A DNA stretch of 64,000 nucleotides, from positions 43,135-107,134 of IMG/VR virus record IMGVR_UViG_3300046524_000229. One strand, 5' to 3'. This document shows positions 44,962-52,098 of the stretch, piece by piece. The translations under genes and the position numbers were made by a program. The notes beneath the pieces were generated by a model. The model was not told where the DNA came from. It was given only the letters and a program-made list of their open reading frames with translations, and did not search any database. Numbering within the stretch: position 1 is the stretch's first letter; every line of letters starts with the position of its first letter. This stretch comes from a virus.

Positions 44962-45330
44962 TCATTTGAAAGTCACATAGGGTGGACTATACGAAGCGTA
45001 CTTCCCATTATGTGTAAGTCCATTTTTAGTGATCTTGTGATCGAACCTGTCTTTGAGCGTTTCACTATACCGTTCTCTAGCCTCTTTAAGAGTAGCCGGT
45101 TTGCGTCCACCAATACTAATTTTCCTGTCTGAACGATAGTGCCAAAGAGCGAGGATACCCCACTCTTTGACGTTCGTTCTTTTAGGAGCTTTAAATCTCT
45201 GCCCTACATTGACTGTAGCTTTTCTGCAATGCGGACAGAAATGAGTACCGGCAAAACAAACCCTACAATCGAAGCAAGCGTATTTTTGCCCGTTGGCGTA
45301 ACTTGATCTTCGTTTGTAGAGGAACATCAA
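44962..45330 (-). CDS. Zinc-ribbon protein, 122 aa
   Basis: CFDCRVCFAGTHFCPHCRKA supplies a four- to five-Cys ribbon near residue 20; the remainder is basic (RSDRKISIGGRKPATLKEAR). Probably binds nucleic acid. Overlaps the next gene by 4 bases. Confidence 0.6.
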   Translation of the reverse strand: MMFLYKRRSSYANGQKYACFDCRVCFAGTHFCPHCRKATVNVGQRFKAPKRTNVKEWGILALWHYRSDRKISIGGRKPATLKEARERYSETLKDRFDHKITKNGLTHNGKYASYSPPYVTFK

Positions 45331-45581
45331 TGCACCGTCTTGCCAAACGAAGTGTCAACCTCGAAGGTTTGACCTTCACCTTCGACCTTCTGGTTATCAA
45401 TGTTATTTAGAAGCTTCTCATAAGCCTCCGGATCTTCTGCTGCAAGTTGGTCCAGATCAACAGGTTCTGCTTCACTAAAGAAAGAGCCGTCAGCAATCGC
45501 AGCTTTAATCTCTGCAATAATCTCTTCTTTCTCTTCTTCCGTAATGCCGTCAAAGGCACCTTCTGCAATTACGACTTTCAT
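45327..45581 (-). CDS. Acidic hypothetical protein, 84 aa
   Basis: Glu/Asp-rich helices (ITEEEKEEIIAEIKAAIADG). Possible DNA-mimic or adaptor; no family. Overlaps both neighbours by 4 bases. Confidence 0.55.
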   Translation of the reverse strand: MKVVIAEGAFDGITEEEKEEIIAEIKAAIADGSFFSEAEPVDLDQLAAEDPEAYEKLLNNIDNQKVEGEGQTFEVDTSFGKTVH

Positions 45582-45985
45582 ACTGCATCCTTGTTAAAAA
45601 GTACGTCGGTATTGAGGAGACTCAGTTTTGCAAAGTAAATCAGCTCATGATACCACTCATCTACTGGGGTATTATCGTGGATCATTTGAAGACTGTCCAA
45701 GAAAAACACTTCATCGTCGATTACATTTTCCTCAAACAATTCCTGTAGCCGTGCGTCACATGCAATTACACTGCTTGAGGTTTGTTCTTCGATTGACGGA
45801 TCGTACAACTCGTCAGGGATCAAACAGCCAACTGCGCACATAAGGCCGTTATTACCACGATACATGCACTTCGTCATCTGCTTACCCGTATGCGGATTTT
45901 CTCCGTCAGGGGCAACGCTTTTCTCATACTGCTTCAACAGATGCAACGAAACCTTGTTAAACACGTCTTGTTTGCTAAGTGCCAT
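45578..45985 (-). CDS. Conserved phage protein with CMYRG...CAVGCLIPD motif, 135 aa
   Basis: LMCAVGCLIPDELYDPSIEE is typical of a phage/bacterial family of unknown function that loosely resembles the CCLGVLCD proteins at 29-31 kb (a Cys-containing strand followed by D-x-Y/E). First gene of its operon, after tRNA-Leu. Confidence 0.65.
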   Translation of the reverse strand: MALSKQDVFNKVSLHLLKQYEKSVAPDGENPHTGKQMTKCMYRGNNGLMCAVGCLIPDELYDPSIEEQTSSSVIACDARLQELFEENVIDDEVFFLDSLQMIHDNTPVDEWYHELIYFAKLSLLNTDVLFNKDAV

Positions 45986-46011
45986 TTTGCAACCTAAAGA
46001 AGAAATGGAAA

Positions 46012-46096
46012 TGGTCCGACTGACCAGACTCGAACTGGTACGCCAAAAGGCGACGGATTTTAAGTCCGTTGCGGCTACCGATTACGCCACAGTCGG
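46012..46096 (-). tRNA. tRNA-Leu(TAA), CCA encoded
   Basis: Acceptor CCGACTG/CAGTCGG, anticodon arm ACGGA-CTTAAAA-TCCGT, long variable arm, T loop TTCGAGT, CCA. Confidence 0.92.
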
Positions 46097-46138
46097 GTAT
46101 GGGTTAAAGAGCAAGGAGAAATTTTTCTCCGTACTTCT

Positions 46139-46147
46139 CTTATACCA
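46139..46147 (-). promoter_or_regulatory. Extended -10 promoter
   Basis: - strand TGGTATAAG; the first transcribed bases can fold GGAGAAAAATTTCTCC, then tRNA-Leu(TAA). Confidence 0.7.
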
Positions 46148-46152
46148 AAGAA

Positions 46153-46554
46153 TCAGCTTTTTACGATTCCGATATTTCGAACGCCGTCAAACACCAGAAT
46201 ATGTTTAAACAACATTTCGATCGTTACCCCAGCCATCAGGGGATAGGGGCGTCCAAGCTCAAGAATGGCTGCGAGTCTCTCTGGACTCATTACGATCAAA
46301 TCCCTGCCCGGATTGAACTTTGTAGTCATCAGTTCGTAATCCAGTTCAGCCTGAGTCTTTTTGGGTTTCTCTTCCTCGATCTTACCAAGACTACCCTCGT
46401 TGATAATCTGCTCAAGAGGACGATTGAATCGGTCCATCTCATGATCAACGATGATCTGTTGCATAGCCCAAAGTGCTTCGGTGTCTTTATTTGAAGCCTG
46501 GGACGAACGGAAGAGCTGCGATACAAATCGCATCAGATTCGTGATTAGTTTCAT
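46153..46554 (-). CDS. Hypothetical protein, 133 aa
   Basis: N-terminal hydrophobic/basic helix (LITNLMRFVSQLFRSSQ), then charged and a C-terminal IEMLFKHILVFDGVRNIGI. It overlaps the RuvC-like gene by 68 bases; the internal Met at 46533 may be the real start. Confidence 0.55.
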   Translation of the reverse strand: MKLITNLMRFVSQLFRSSQASNKDTEALWAMQQIIVDHEMDRFNRPLEQIINEGSLGKIEEEKPKKTQAELDYELMTTKFNPGRDLIVMSPERLAAILELGRPYPLMAGVTIEMLFKHILVFDGVRNIGIVKS

Positions 46555-47017
46555 GCTTTGCGTTATCAGTTAAGCAGTTAGCAGCGGCCACGCTGAATTT
46601 CTTGTCTAGCTTGTCACTTGGATTCGTAAATTTCTTCCACTTGAACAAAGCTTTAACAAGGCCTGTTTTCCACTCAATAGCACGGACCATTTTAGTCCCG
46701 GCACTATTGTAGTAGTTCAATCCAACCATCAAGGCCCCGATCATCATAAGGATGTTCTCAGCCTCAGCGGTGTTCACATTCTGGTACGAAACGTAACGTT
46801 CCATTCCCGTATAAATCGTTGCCTTTTCATGATCGGGGATATGCTTCTCTATAATCCTGCACGTTTCTTTAAGAGCCGGAATTATACCTCCAAGCTCTGC
46901 AGGATTCAAGACGCAGGAATGAACGAGACTTACTTTCTCAGAGCCTACTTCTCTACTGACAATGGCAAGACCCATATTTTTCCAGCCTGGGTCAATGCCG
47001 ATTCCATATTCGGTCAT
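46487..47017 (-). CDS. RuvC-like Holliday junction resolvase
   Basis: RNase H fold nuclease: IGIDPGWKNMGLAIVS (first catalytic Asp near residue 8), GMERYVS (second acidic residue, mid-protein), and the C-terminal NHESDAICIAAL with the final Glu/Asp pair. 176 aa is typical. Resolves branched DNA during replication or before packaging. Confidence 0.85.
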   Translation of the reverse strand: MTEYGIGIDPGWKNMGLAIVSREVGSEKVSLVHSCVLNPAELGGIIPALKETCRIIEKHIPDHEKATIYTGMERYVSYQNVNTAEAENILMMIGALMVGLNYYNSAGTKMVRAIEWKTGLVKALFKWKKFTNPSDKLDKKFSVAAANCLTDNAKHETNHESDAICIAALPFVPGFK

Positions 47018-47301
47018 ACTTTAAACGGAAACTGTCCAGCAATCTGAATACGATTTACGTGCTTCTTTGCTTCTTGCTCCATCGCATAGCTGATGAAGTT
47101 CACAATAGCATTCGGACCATAAAGAGCATGCATCGTTTCAATAGCCAGATTCTGGTAGAGATCGTTAGCCTCTTTCATCCTGCCTGCCGCAGTTTCTTCA
47201 GCGGCTTGTGCGGCAATACCCTTTACCAAACTCCAATCGGGATCTGCCAGCTGAACTAGCATCGGACCTTCTACTTCAACGTTTGTATTCTCAGCCTTCA
47301 T
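47014..47301 (-). CDS. Hypothetical helical protein, 95 aa
   Basis: All-helical. The segment ETMHALYGPNAIVNFISYAM resembles IEALYGKGIIERIASDAI in the next gene, so the two are probably duplicates. Unknown function. Confidence 0.55.
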   Translation of the reverse strand: MKAENTNVEVEGPMLVQLADPDWSLVKGIAAQAAEETAAGRMKEANDLYQNLAIETMHALYGPNAIVNFISYAMEQEAKKHVNRIQIAGQFPFKV

Positions 47302-47533
47302 CTTTCATAATCTCATTCATTACCCGGATAGCATCCGAGGCGATTCTCTCAATAATACCCTTACCATACAAAGCTTCAATCGCATAGCACACTAAAGCTG
47401 ACTGCATGTTCTCCAGATCCTTTGCAGTCGTTTTCGTAAACGCTGCTTCTCCGGAAACAAGGCTCATGTACTCACGAGCCACTTCCCGAAGTTCTGTAAG
47501 ATCCGGATTTTCAATCTGTTCCGGAGTTTTCAT
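47291..47533 (-). CDS. Hypothetical helical protein, 80 aa (paralogue of its neighbour)
   Basis: See 47014-47301; shares the ALYG-x-x-I pattern and size. Directly downstream of nrdB. Confidence 0.55.
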   Translation of the reverse strand: MKTPEQIENPDLTELREVAREYMSLVSGEAAFTKTTAKDLENMQSALVCYAIEALYGKGIIERIASDAIRVMNEIMKDEG

Positions 47534-48643
47534 TTATAGTTCGATATCGTCGAACGAATTCTCATTCAACGTGTTAACAATGCCTTTGACGTAAGAAGTC
47601 TTTTCGGTCTCTTGCGGTGCAGGTTGCATTTCACCTTCATTCAGCCATTTGCTCATCCACGGAAGCGGACGGGTTTTCGGTGCAGGATTAGGGTACTGCA
47701 TATGAACAGCACGCATACGCTTATCGGCCAGGTGATCGATTTCAAGATCCAACATGTGTTGGTTCAATCCGATCAGCGAACCTTCCTGGAAAAGGAACTT
47801 GTTAAAAGTCTTTTCTTCAGATACTACTTCCATAAAGATGTGCATGGACTCTTCCAGGCATTCTTTACGAATTACAAAGAACTCTTCGTCGTCTTCTGGC
47901 AACGTTCTAAGTAAAGCCGTAGTGAACGCTACATGCAATAGTTCATCGTTTGCAATCAACTTTATAAGACTGGAGTTACCAATCATACGACCAGTTTGAC
48001 CAAACGAGAAACTACACGCAAATGAAACAAAGAATCGAATGCCTTCCAAAGCATTGATCGACTGTAGTGCCAACCAGAGCTTCTTCTTCAACTGGTGAAG
48101 CGTCGTCATATTAAGACGATACTTTGCAGTTTCCATAAGTAGATCATCGTAGTAACGACTGATGCTTTCGCCAGCCTTTACGATAAGATCCATATGCTTA
48201 ATGCTTTCCGTTACTTCCGTCGGATCATTATACACGTTCTTAAGAATATGTTCATACGTCATATTATGAACTTCTTCGAAATACGTGATGATATTGATAC
48301 AACGCTTAATCATAGGATCCGAAGCCAGAGGCAGCAAAGCTTCTGCAAGGCCTAGACTTTGAATCGTGTCCAGCATCATCTGACGTTTAAGATTAGACGT
48401 AAAGATGAATTGATCGTTAGTGCTGAGAACATCATAAAAATCGATCTTGTCTCGGGTCAGAATAACTTCTGTTCGTTCCCATTTAGACTCGTCCATCTTC
48501 TGAGCCTGTTTTTCAAAGATCGGATACTTCACAATGTCAGAACGGGAAATATCCACCGTCCCCGATTCATCGAGAAATAGCTTGGTGTCAAGCGGAGATT
48601 TATCTCGAATCTTAAATACGTGTAGCGGTGTTGCTTGGGTCAT
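47534..48643 (-). CDS. nrdB: Ribonucleotide reductase class Ia small subunit
   Basis: Provides the di-iron/tyrosyl radical cofactor. Visible metal-ligand helices: ITYFEEVHNMTYEHIL (E-x-x-H, residues ~112-127), and LIKLIANDELLHVAFTTALL (E-x-x-H, ~228-247), with SFACSFSFGQTGRMIGNS between. 369 aa is normal. The extreme C-terminus ENSFDDIEL matches the acidic tail that docks to NrdA. Upstream of nrdA product order: nrdA, small gene, nrdB on one strand. Confidence 0.95.
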   Translation of the reverse strand: MTQATPLHVFKIRDKSPLDTKLFLDESGTVDISRSDIVKYPIFEKQAQKMDESKWERTEVILTRDKIDFYDVLSTNDQFIFTSNLKRQMMLDTIQSLGLAEALLPLASDPMIKRCINIITYFEEVHNMTYEHILKNVYNDPTEVTESIKHMDLIVKAGESISRYYDDLLMETAKYRLNMTTLHQLKKKLWLALQSINALEGIRFFVSFACSFSFGQTGRMIGNSSLIKLIANDELLHVAFTTALLRTLPEDDEEFFVIRKECLEESMHIFMEVVSEEKTFNKFLFQEGSLIGLNQHMLDLEIDHLADKRMRAVHMQYPNPAPKTRPLPWMSKWLNEGEMQPAPQETEKTSYVKGIVNTLNENSFDDIEL

Positions 48644-48658
48644 TGCTCAACTTCTAGT

Positions 48659-48692
48659 GGTAAAAAAAGCCGGGGTTCCCCCCGGCTCTCGT
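48659..48692 (-). terminator. Intrinsic terminator between nrdA and nrdB
   Basis: - strand AGCCGGGGGGAACCCCGGCT then TTTTTTACC. It separates nrdB from the nrdA transcript unless read through. Confidence 0.88.
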
Positions 48693-48907
48693 TAATCTTC
48701 TACTCGGTCTTCGTCTGTGACTTTAACTTCGTCAGTTCCGAAGAGATCAAAGAACGCCAACGTATACGCCGACGCCTTCTCATATCCCTTGTCGCGGTAA
48801 TAGTCTCCGAATTCATGAAGAACTTCACCATCCATTTCGACAGTCACTTTCGTGTACATGTCGCTGCACTCCTTATCGAAGTGTCTAACCAGAACTAGAT
48901 TGTACAT
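48692..48907 (-). CDS. Hypothetical protein, 71 aa
   Basis: Acidic, between nrdA and nrdB (EVLHEFGDYYRDKGYEKASA). No glutaredoxin CxxC motif. Unrecognised. Confidence 0.55.
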   Translation of the reverse strand: MYNLVLVRHFDKECSDMYTKVTVEMDGEVLHEFGDYYRDKGYEKASAYTLAFFDLFGTDEVKVTDEDRVED

Positions 48908-48915
48908 CTTTCACC

Positions 48916-51213
48916 TCAAATGTGGCAAGCGCCACCTTCACAACCTGCTGCGCTTGTATCTTCTACGAAGCCCAGAATGTCCGATTCGCCTGGCTTTTTA
49001 GTATTTTGGTAATAACCGTTTTTATGGCCCAGACTGTAAGCGTACATAATGTCTTTACCAAGAGTTTCTGTATCAAGCTTTTCATCTTTAAAGAACTTCG
49101 GGTTATACGAAAAATTAATGGACATACCTTGGTCCATGTGCTTTTGAAGTACTGCTGTCACTTCCAGATAACCACGGGGGCTTTTCGATTCCCACAGCCA
49201 ATCGTAAGCATACATCAATTCATCAACTTCGGGTACTGCAATCGGAGGTGCTGCATCTTTCGACGGCTTGACAATCACCGGACCCATAGCTTTTTCAAAG
49301 CCATTGGTTTCGTTTGACAGCTGCGAACTCGTTTCGCTAGGCATCCCTGCCATCAGCGTGCTGTTACGAATACCATACTTCAACAGGTCTGCTCTAAGCT
49401 CGTCCCACGGCATCCTGGTCTTGTGCGGCAGGATTTTATCCAGCCCAGCTGCACGAGTCATATGTGGGAACCAACCATCCGAATACTTCGTTTCTTTCCA
49501 CAGCGGACAAGGGCCTTTTTCCTTTGCCAAATCAACAGAAGCTTTGATCAGGTAATACGACCAGGCTTCAGCAAACTCATCGATAAGACCAAGCGAGATA
49601 CGGTCATACGGCAGACCCTTCTTCGCCAGGAAGTGAGCGAAGCCGATGATACCGATGCCTATAGGTCTACGAGCCATTGTAGACTGCCTTGCTGCCTCTA
49701 CTGGATAGTCCTGGTAGTCGAGTACTGCATCTGCAATTCGGACGGCCATACGGCACGGTTCTTCAAAATCCGAAGGCTTGTTAATCTTGCCCCAGTTAAT
49801 AGCACCAAGGGTACAGATACTAATTTCTGACGGGAATCCTGCTTTAATATCGTCAAGCGGAGTCGTAGGCAGAGTGATCTCTACGCACAAATTCGTCATG
49901 TAGATAGGTACCTTGAACGATGAACGTTCATTGACCGTATCTACGTTACTGAAATACATACGACCTGTGTTACTACGTTGTGTAACAAAGTCGTTGAATA
50001 GCTTTTGTGCTGACATCGTACGACGACGGATGCTAAGGTCAGCCTCATACTTCTCATACAGATATTCAAACTTCGCCTGATCGCTGAAGAAAGCTTCATA
50101 GAGGCCAGGTGTTTCATAAGGACTGAACAGCGAGATATCCTTATTGTCTTTAACACGTTTATAAATAAACCTGTTGAACTGAACACAATAATCTGCTTGA
50201 CGATTCGTCTGCTCTACCGGAAGGGTCGAGTCTTTAAGCAAAATCAGTTCTGGAGCTTCGTAGTGCCAGATCGGAAAGTTGAACGTTACTGCACCATCTC
50301 GCATACCGCCTTGCGAACAGCTTTTCGTGCCCGCAGTCAGATCCTTGATAAATCCAATCACTCCGGTGTGAATCGCTTCTCCCCCTTTAATCGGCGCGCC
50401 AAGTCCACGATTACGACCGACGTTTACACCAAGACCTGCCTTGTTCGAAACATACTTCAGAATTGCATGATGTGAAGCACCGATACTATCAATCGTGTCA
50501 TCGACGTCAATCAGAACGCACGACGAGAACTGCTTCAGAATCGTACGAACGCCCGACATAATTGGGCTTGGTTGACTGATATCAAACAAGCTCAGATTGT
50601 CATACGCTTTCTTGATTTCCTGCATACGGTTCTTTTCATTGCGGAACAGAACTGCAGGGACAAGAATAAACGGAATCTGAAAACTTTCGTAAATCTGTTT
50701 CGTTACACGGTTCTTGCTCAGATATTTGATACGCATCTGCTCTGCACCAGCCAAACGGAAAAGTTCGTCACGACTGTGATTAATCATCGCATCAAGCTGT
50801 TCCCATTCTTCTGCCGTATACATTGCAGGAATGTCGGGATCATAGCGCCCAATGGCTACGTTCTTGCTCACGATGTCAAACAGTTTCGGGGATTTGAATT
50901 CTCCGTATGCTTCCTTCCGTACGATGTAAGAAAGAGCTTTACCGCCAACCTTGTCATAGTGATACTTGCCTGCTGACATAAGGCTTTTACAGGCTGAAAC
51001 AAATTGTTCGTTAATCTCTTTGGTAGGAATTCCATCATATAGATGCTGAGAAATTTCCATTTCCAACTCTGAGGGAGATACGCCCTCTACGCCTTCACAT
51101 GCAAATTCTGCAAACTTGTGCAGCTTGTCTAGGTTCTGGGCTTCTTTACTACCATCATTCTTGGTTACAAACTTCATATGCTTTACTTCAATTTCGGTGT
51201 TATCTAGGTTCAT
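48916..51213 (-). CDS. nrdA: Ribonucleotide reductase class Ia large subunit
   Basis: Reduces ribonucleoside diphosphates. N-terminal ATP cone: KFVTKNDGSKEAQNLDKLHK, then SELEMEISQHLYDGIPTKEI; core NLCVEITLPTTP and STLMAGMPSETSSQ; C-terminal redox tail GCEGGACHI. Start taken at ATG 51213 (765 aa, close to E. coli NrdA) since a longer frame to 51396 would begin inside a terminator hairpin; ATG 51177 is an alternative. No evidence of intein or intron. Confidence 0.95.
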   Translation of the reverse strand: MNLDNTEIEVKHMKFVTKNDGSKEAQNLDKLHKFAEFACEGVEGVSPSELEMEISQHLYDGIPTKEINEQFVSACKSLMSAGKYHYDKVGGKALSYIVRKEAYGEFKSPKLFDIVSKNVAIGRYDPDIPAMYTAEEWEQLDAMINHSRDELFRLAGAEQMRIKYLSKNRVTKQIYESFQIPFILVPAVLFRNEKNRMQEIKKAYDNLSLFDISQPSPIMSGVRTILKQFSSCVLIDVDDTIDSIGASHHAILKYVSNKAGLGVNVGRNRGLGAPIKGGEAIHTGVIGFIKDLTAGTKSCSQGGMRDGAVTFNFPIWHYEAPELILLKDSTLPVEQTNRQADYCVQFNRFIYKRVKDNKDISLFSPYETPGLYEAFFSDQAKFEYLYEKYEADLSIRRRTMSAQKLFNDFVTQRSNTGRMYFSNVDTVNERSSFKVPIYMTNLCVEITLPTTPLDDIKAGFPSEISICTLGAINWGKINKPSDFEEPCRMAVRIADAVLDYQDYPVEAARQSTMARRPIGIGIIGFAHFLAKKGLPYDRISLGLIDEFAEAWSYYLIKASVDLAKEKGPCPLWKETKYSDGWFPHMTRAAGLDKILPHKTRMPWDELRADLLKYGIRNSTLMAGMPSETSSQLSNETNGFEKAMGPVIVKPSKDAAPPIAVPEVDELMYAYDWLWESKSPRGYLEVTAVLQKHMDQGMSINFSYNPKFFKDEKLDTETLGKDIMYAYSLGHKNGYYQNTKKPGESDILGFVEDTSAAGCEGGACHI

Positions 51214-51370
51214 TATTGTATCATTGCTGAAGTGGGCCGTAATTTCAGACCCTGAATTCTTGGAGGGAATTCTTAGTATAACGGTTTCTGGGAAACTGTT
51301 AGCAATGATATCGTCGGTATTTTTTACGTTAGCAGAAAGCGTCGCTGCTATATATGCTTTCTTTATCCGA

Positions 51371-51408
51371 CTAAAAAAAGAAGGTGCGCTTGGCACCCTC
51401 TTCTCTTA
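51371..51408 (-). terminator. Intrinsic terminator upstream of nrdA
   Basis: - strand AAGAGGGTGCCAAGCGCACCTTCTT continuing as T run; ends the 116-aa gene transcript. Confidence 0.8.
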
Positions 51409-51756
51409 CTGTACGGCCTTAATCAGCTCATTTGACAGGCGATCCGCGAGTGCCTTGTCTTGTGCTTCAGTCGGATCATCCTGATTGACAGGTTCACCGG
51501 TTGTGATGTACAGCCAACGACCATTCTTGAGGGTTCCGATCTGCGAAGCCTCTGTAATTTCCGGACATACTTCCCAACCGGGTTCGAGTCTGGAATGAAA
51601 CCGACAGTCAGTCTCTCCATAACTCGAACATGCACAATACTTCGTGCGAATTGCTACCGGATAAACGATAGCTTCACCAGCAGCATTAGCCGCAGTGAGT
51701 TGTTCAATGAGATCCAGTTCAGTTTGACGGATCTCTCCCAAATTACGTTCAGACAC
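51406..51756 (-). CDS. Hypothetical protein, 116 aa
   Basis: YCACSSYGETDCRFHSRLEP includes three Cys and a His (possible metal site); N-terminal helix IRQTELDLIEQLTAANAAGE. Unrecognised. Preceded by a structured RNA region. Confidence 0.55.
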   Translation of the reverse strand: MSERNLGEIRQTELDLIEQLTAANAAGEAIVYPVAIRTKYCACSSYGETDCRFHSRLEPGWEVCPEITEASQIGTLKNGRWLYITTGEPVNQDDPTEAQDKALADRLSNELIKAVQ

Positions 51757-51799
51757 TAATTTCTCCTTGATTTGTTACGTTGGTCACTTCGCAACACGT

Positions 51800-52065
51800 A
51801 GGGGTATTCCGGGCGAGCTTTTAGTTCAAGAGCCCGAATTATACACCAGGGAGTTGCTCCCTGGCTTTCGGTTTAACAATCTAAAACGAACAGATACTTG
51901 CGAAGCTAGCCGAAAACATCTCGGCCTGGTTACGGAATAACCTCGTTGGGCGTGGCCCGGAACCCAGCGTAAAGTTCTGTTTCAGAACTTGGAGCTGGGA
52001 GAGTATATGGGTAAAGTTACTCTACCCTCTCACTTACGACGTAAATGAAGCATACGTTATTCCAA
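51800..52065 (-). ncRNA. Candidate structured RNA, related to the one at 8.8-9.1 kb
   Basis: - strand chain of perfect hairpins: GAGAG...CTCTC enclosing GGGTA...TACCC, CCCAGC...GCTGGG enclosing AGTTCTG-AAA-CAGAACT, GGGC-CAC-GCCC, GGTTA-TTCCG-TAACC (51942-51928), GCCGA...TCGGC, CCAGGGA-GCAAC-TCCCTGG (51864-51846) and ATTCGGGC...GCCCGGAAT. The GCCCAACGAGGTTA module and the GCAAC hairpin match the 8.9-kb RNA, in a different order. The promoter at 52078 fits its 5' end. No ORF. Confidence 0.65.
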
Positions 52066-52069
52066 TTCA

Positions 52070-52078
52070 CTTATACCA
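52070..52078 (-). promoter_or_regulatory. Extended -10 promoter
   Basis: - strand TGGTATAAG just upstream of the structured RNA. Confidence 0.7.
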
Positions 52079-52098
52079 CTAAAGCCTTGTTTCTTTAA

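Noticed and set aside
46012-46096. Attachment (att) site at a tRNA 3' end
   Set aside because: No integrase gene and no repeated tRNA fragment were found; the gene content is that of a lytic phage.
50000-51396. NrdA start at 51396
   Set aside because: That start is within the upstream terminator hairpin and would add residues unlike any NrdA; 51213 gives the usual ATP-cone start.
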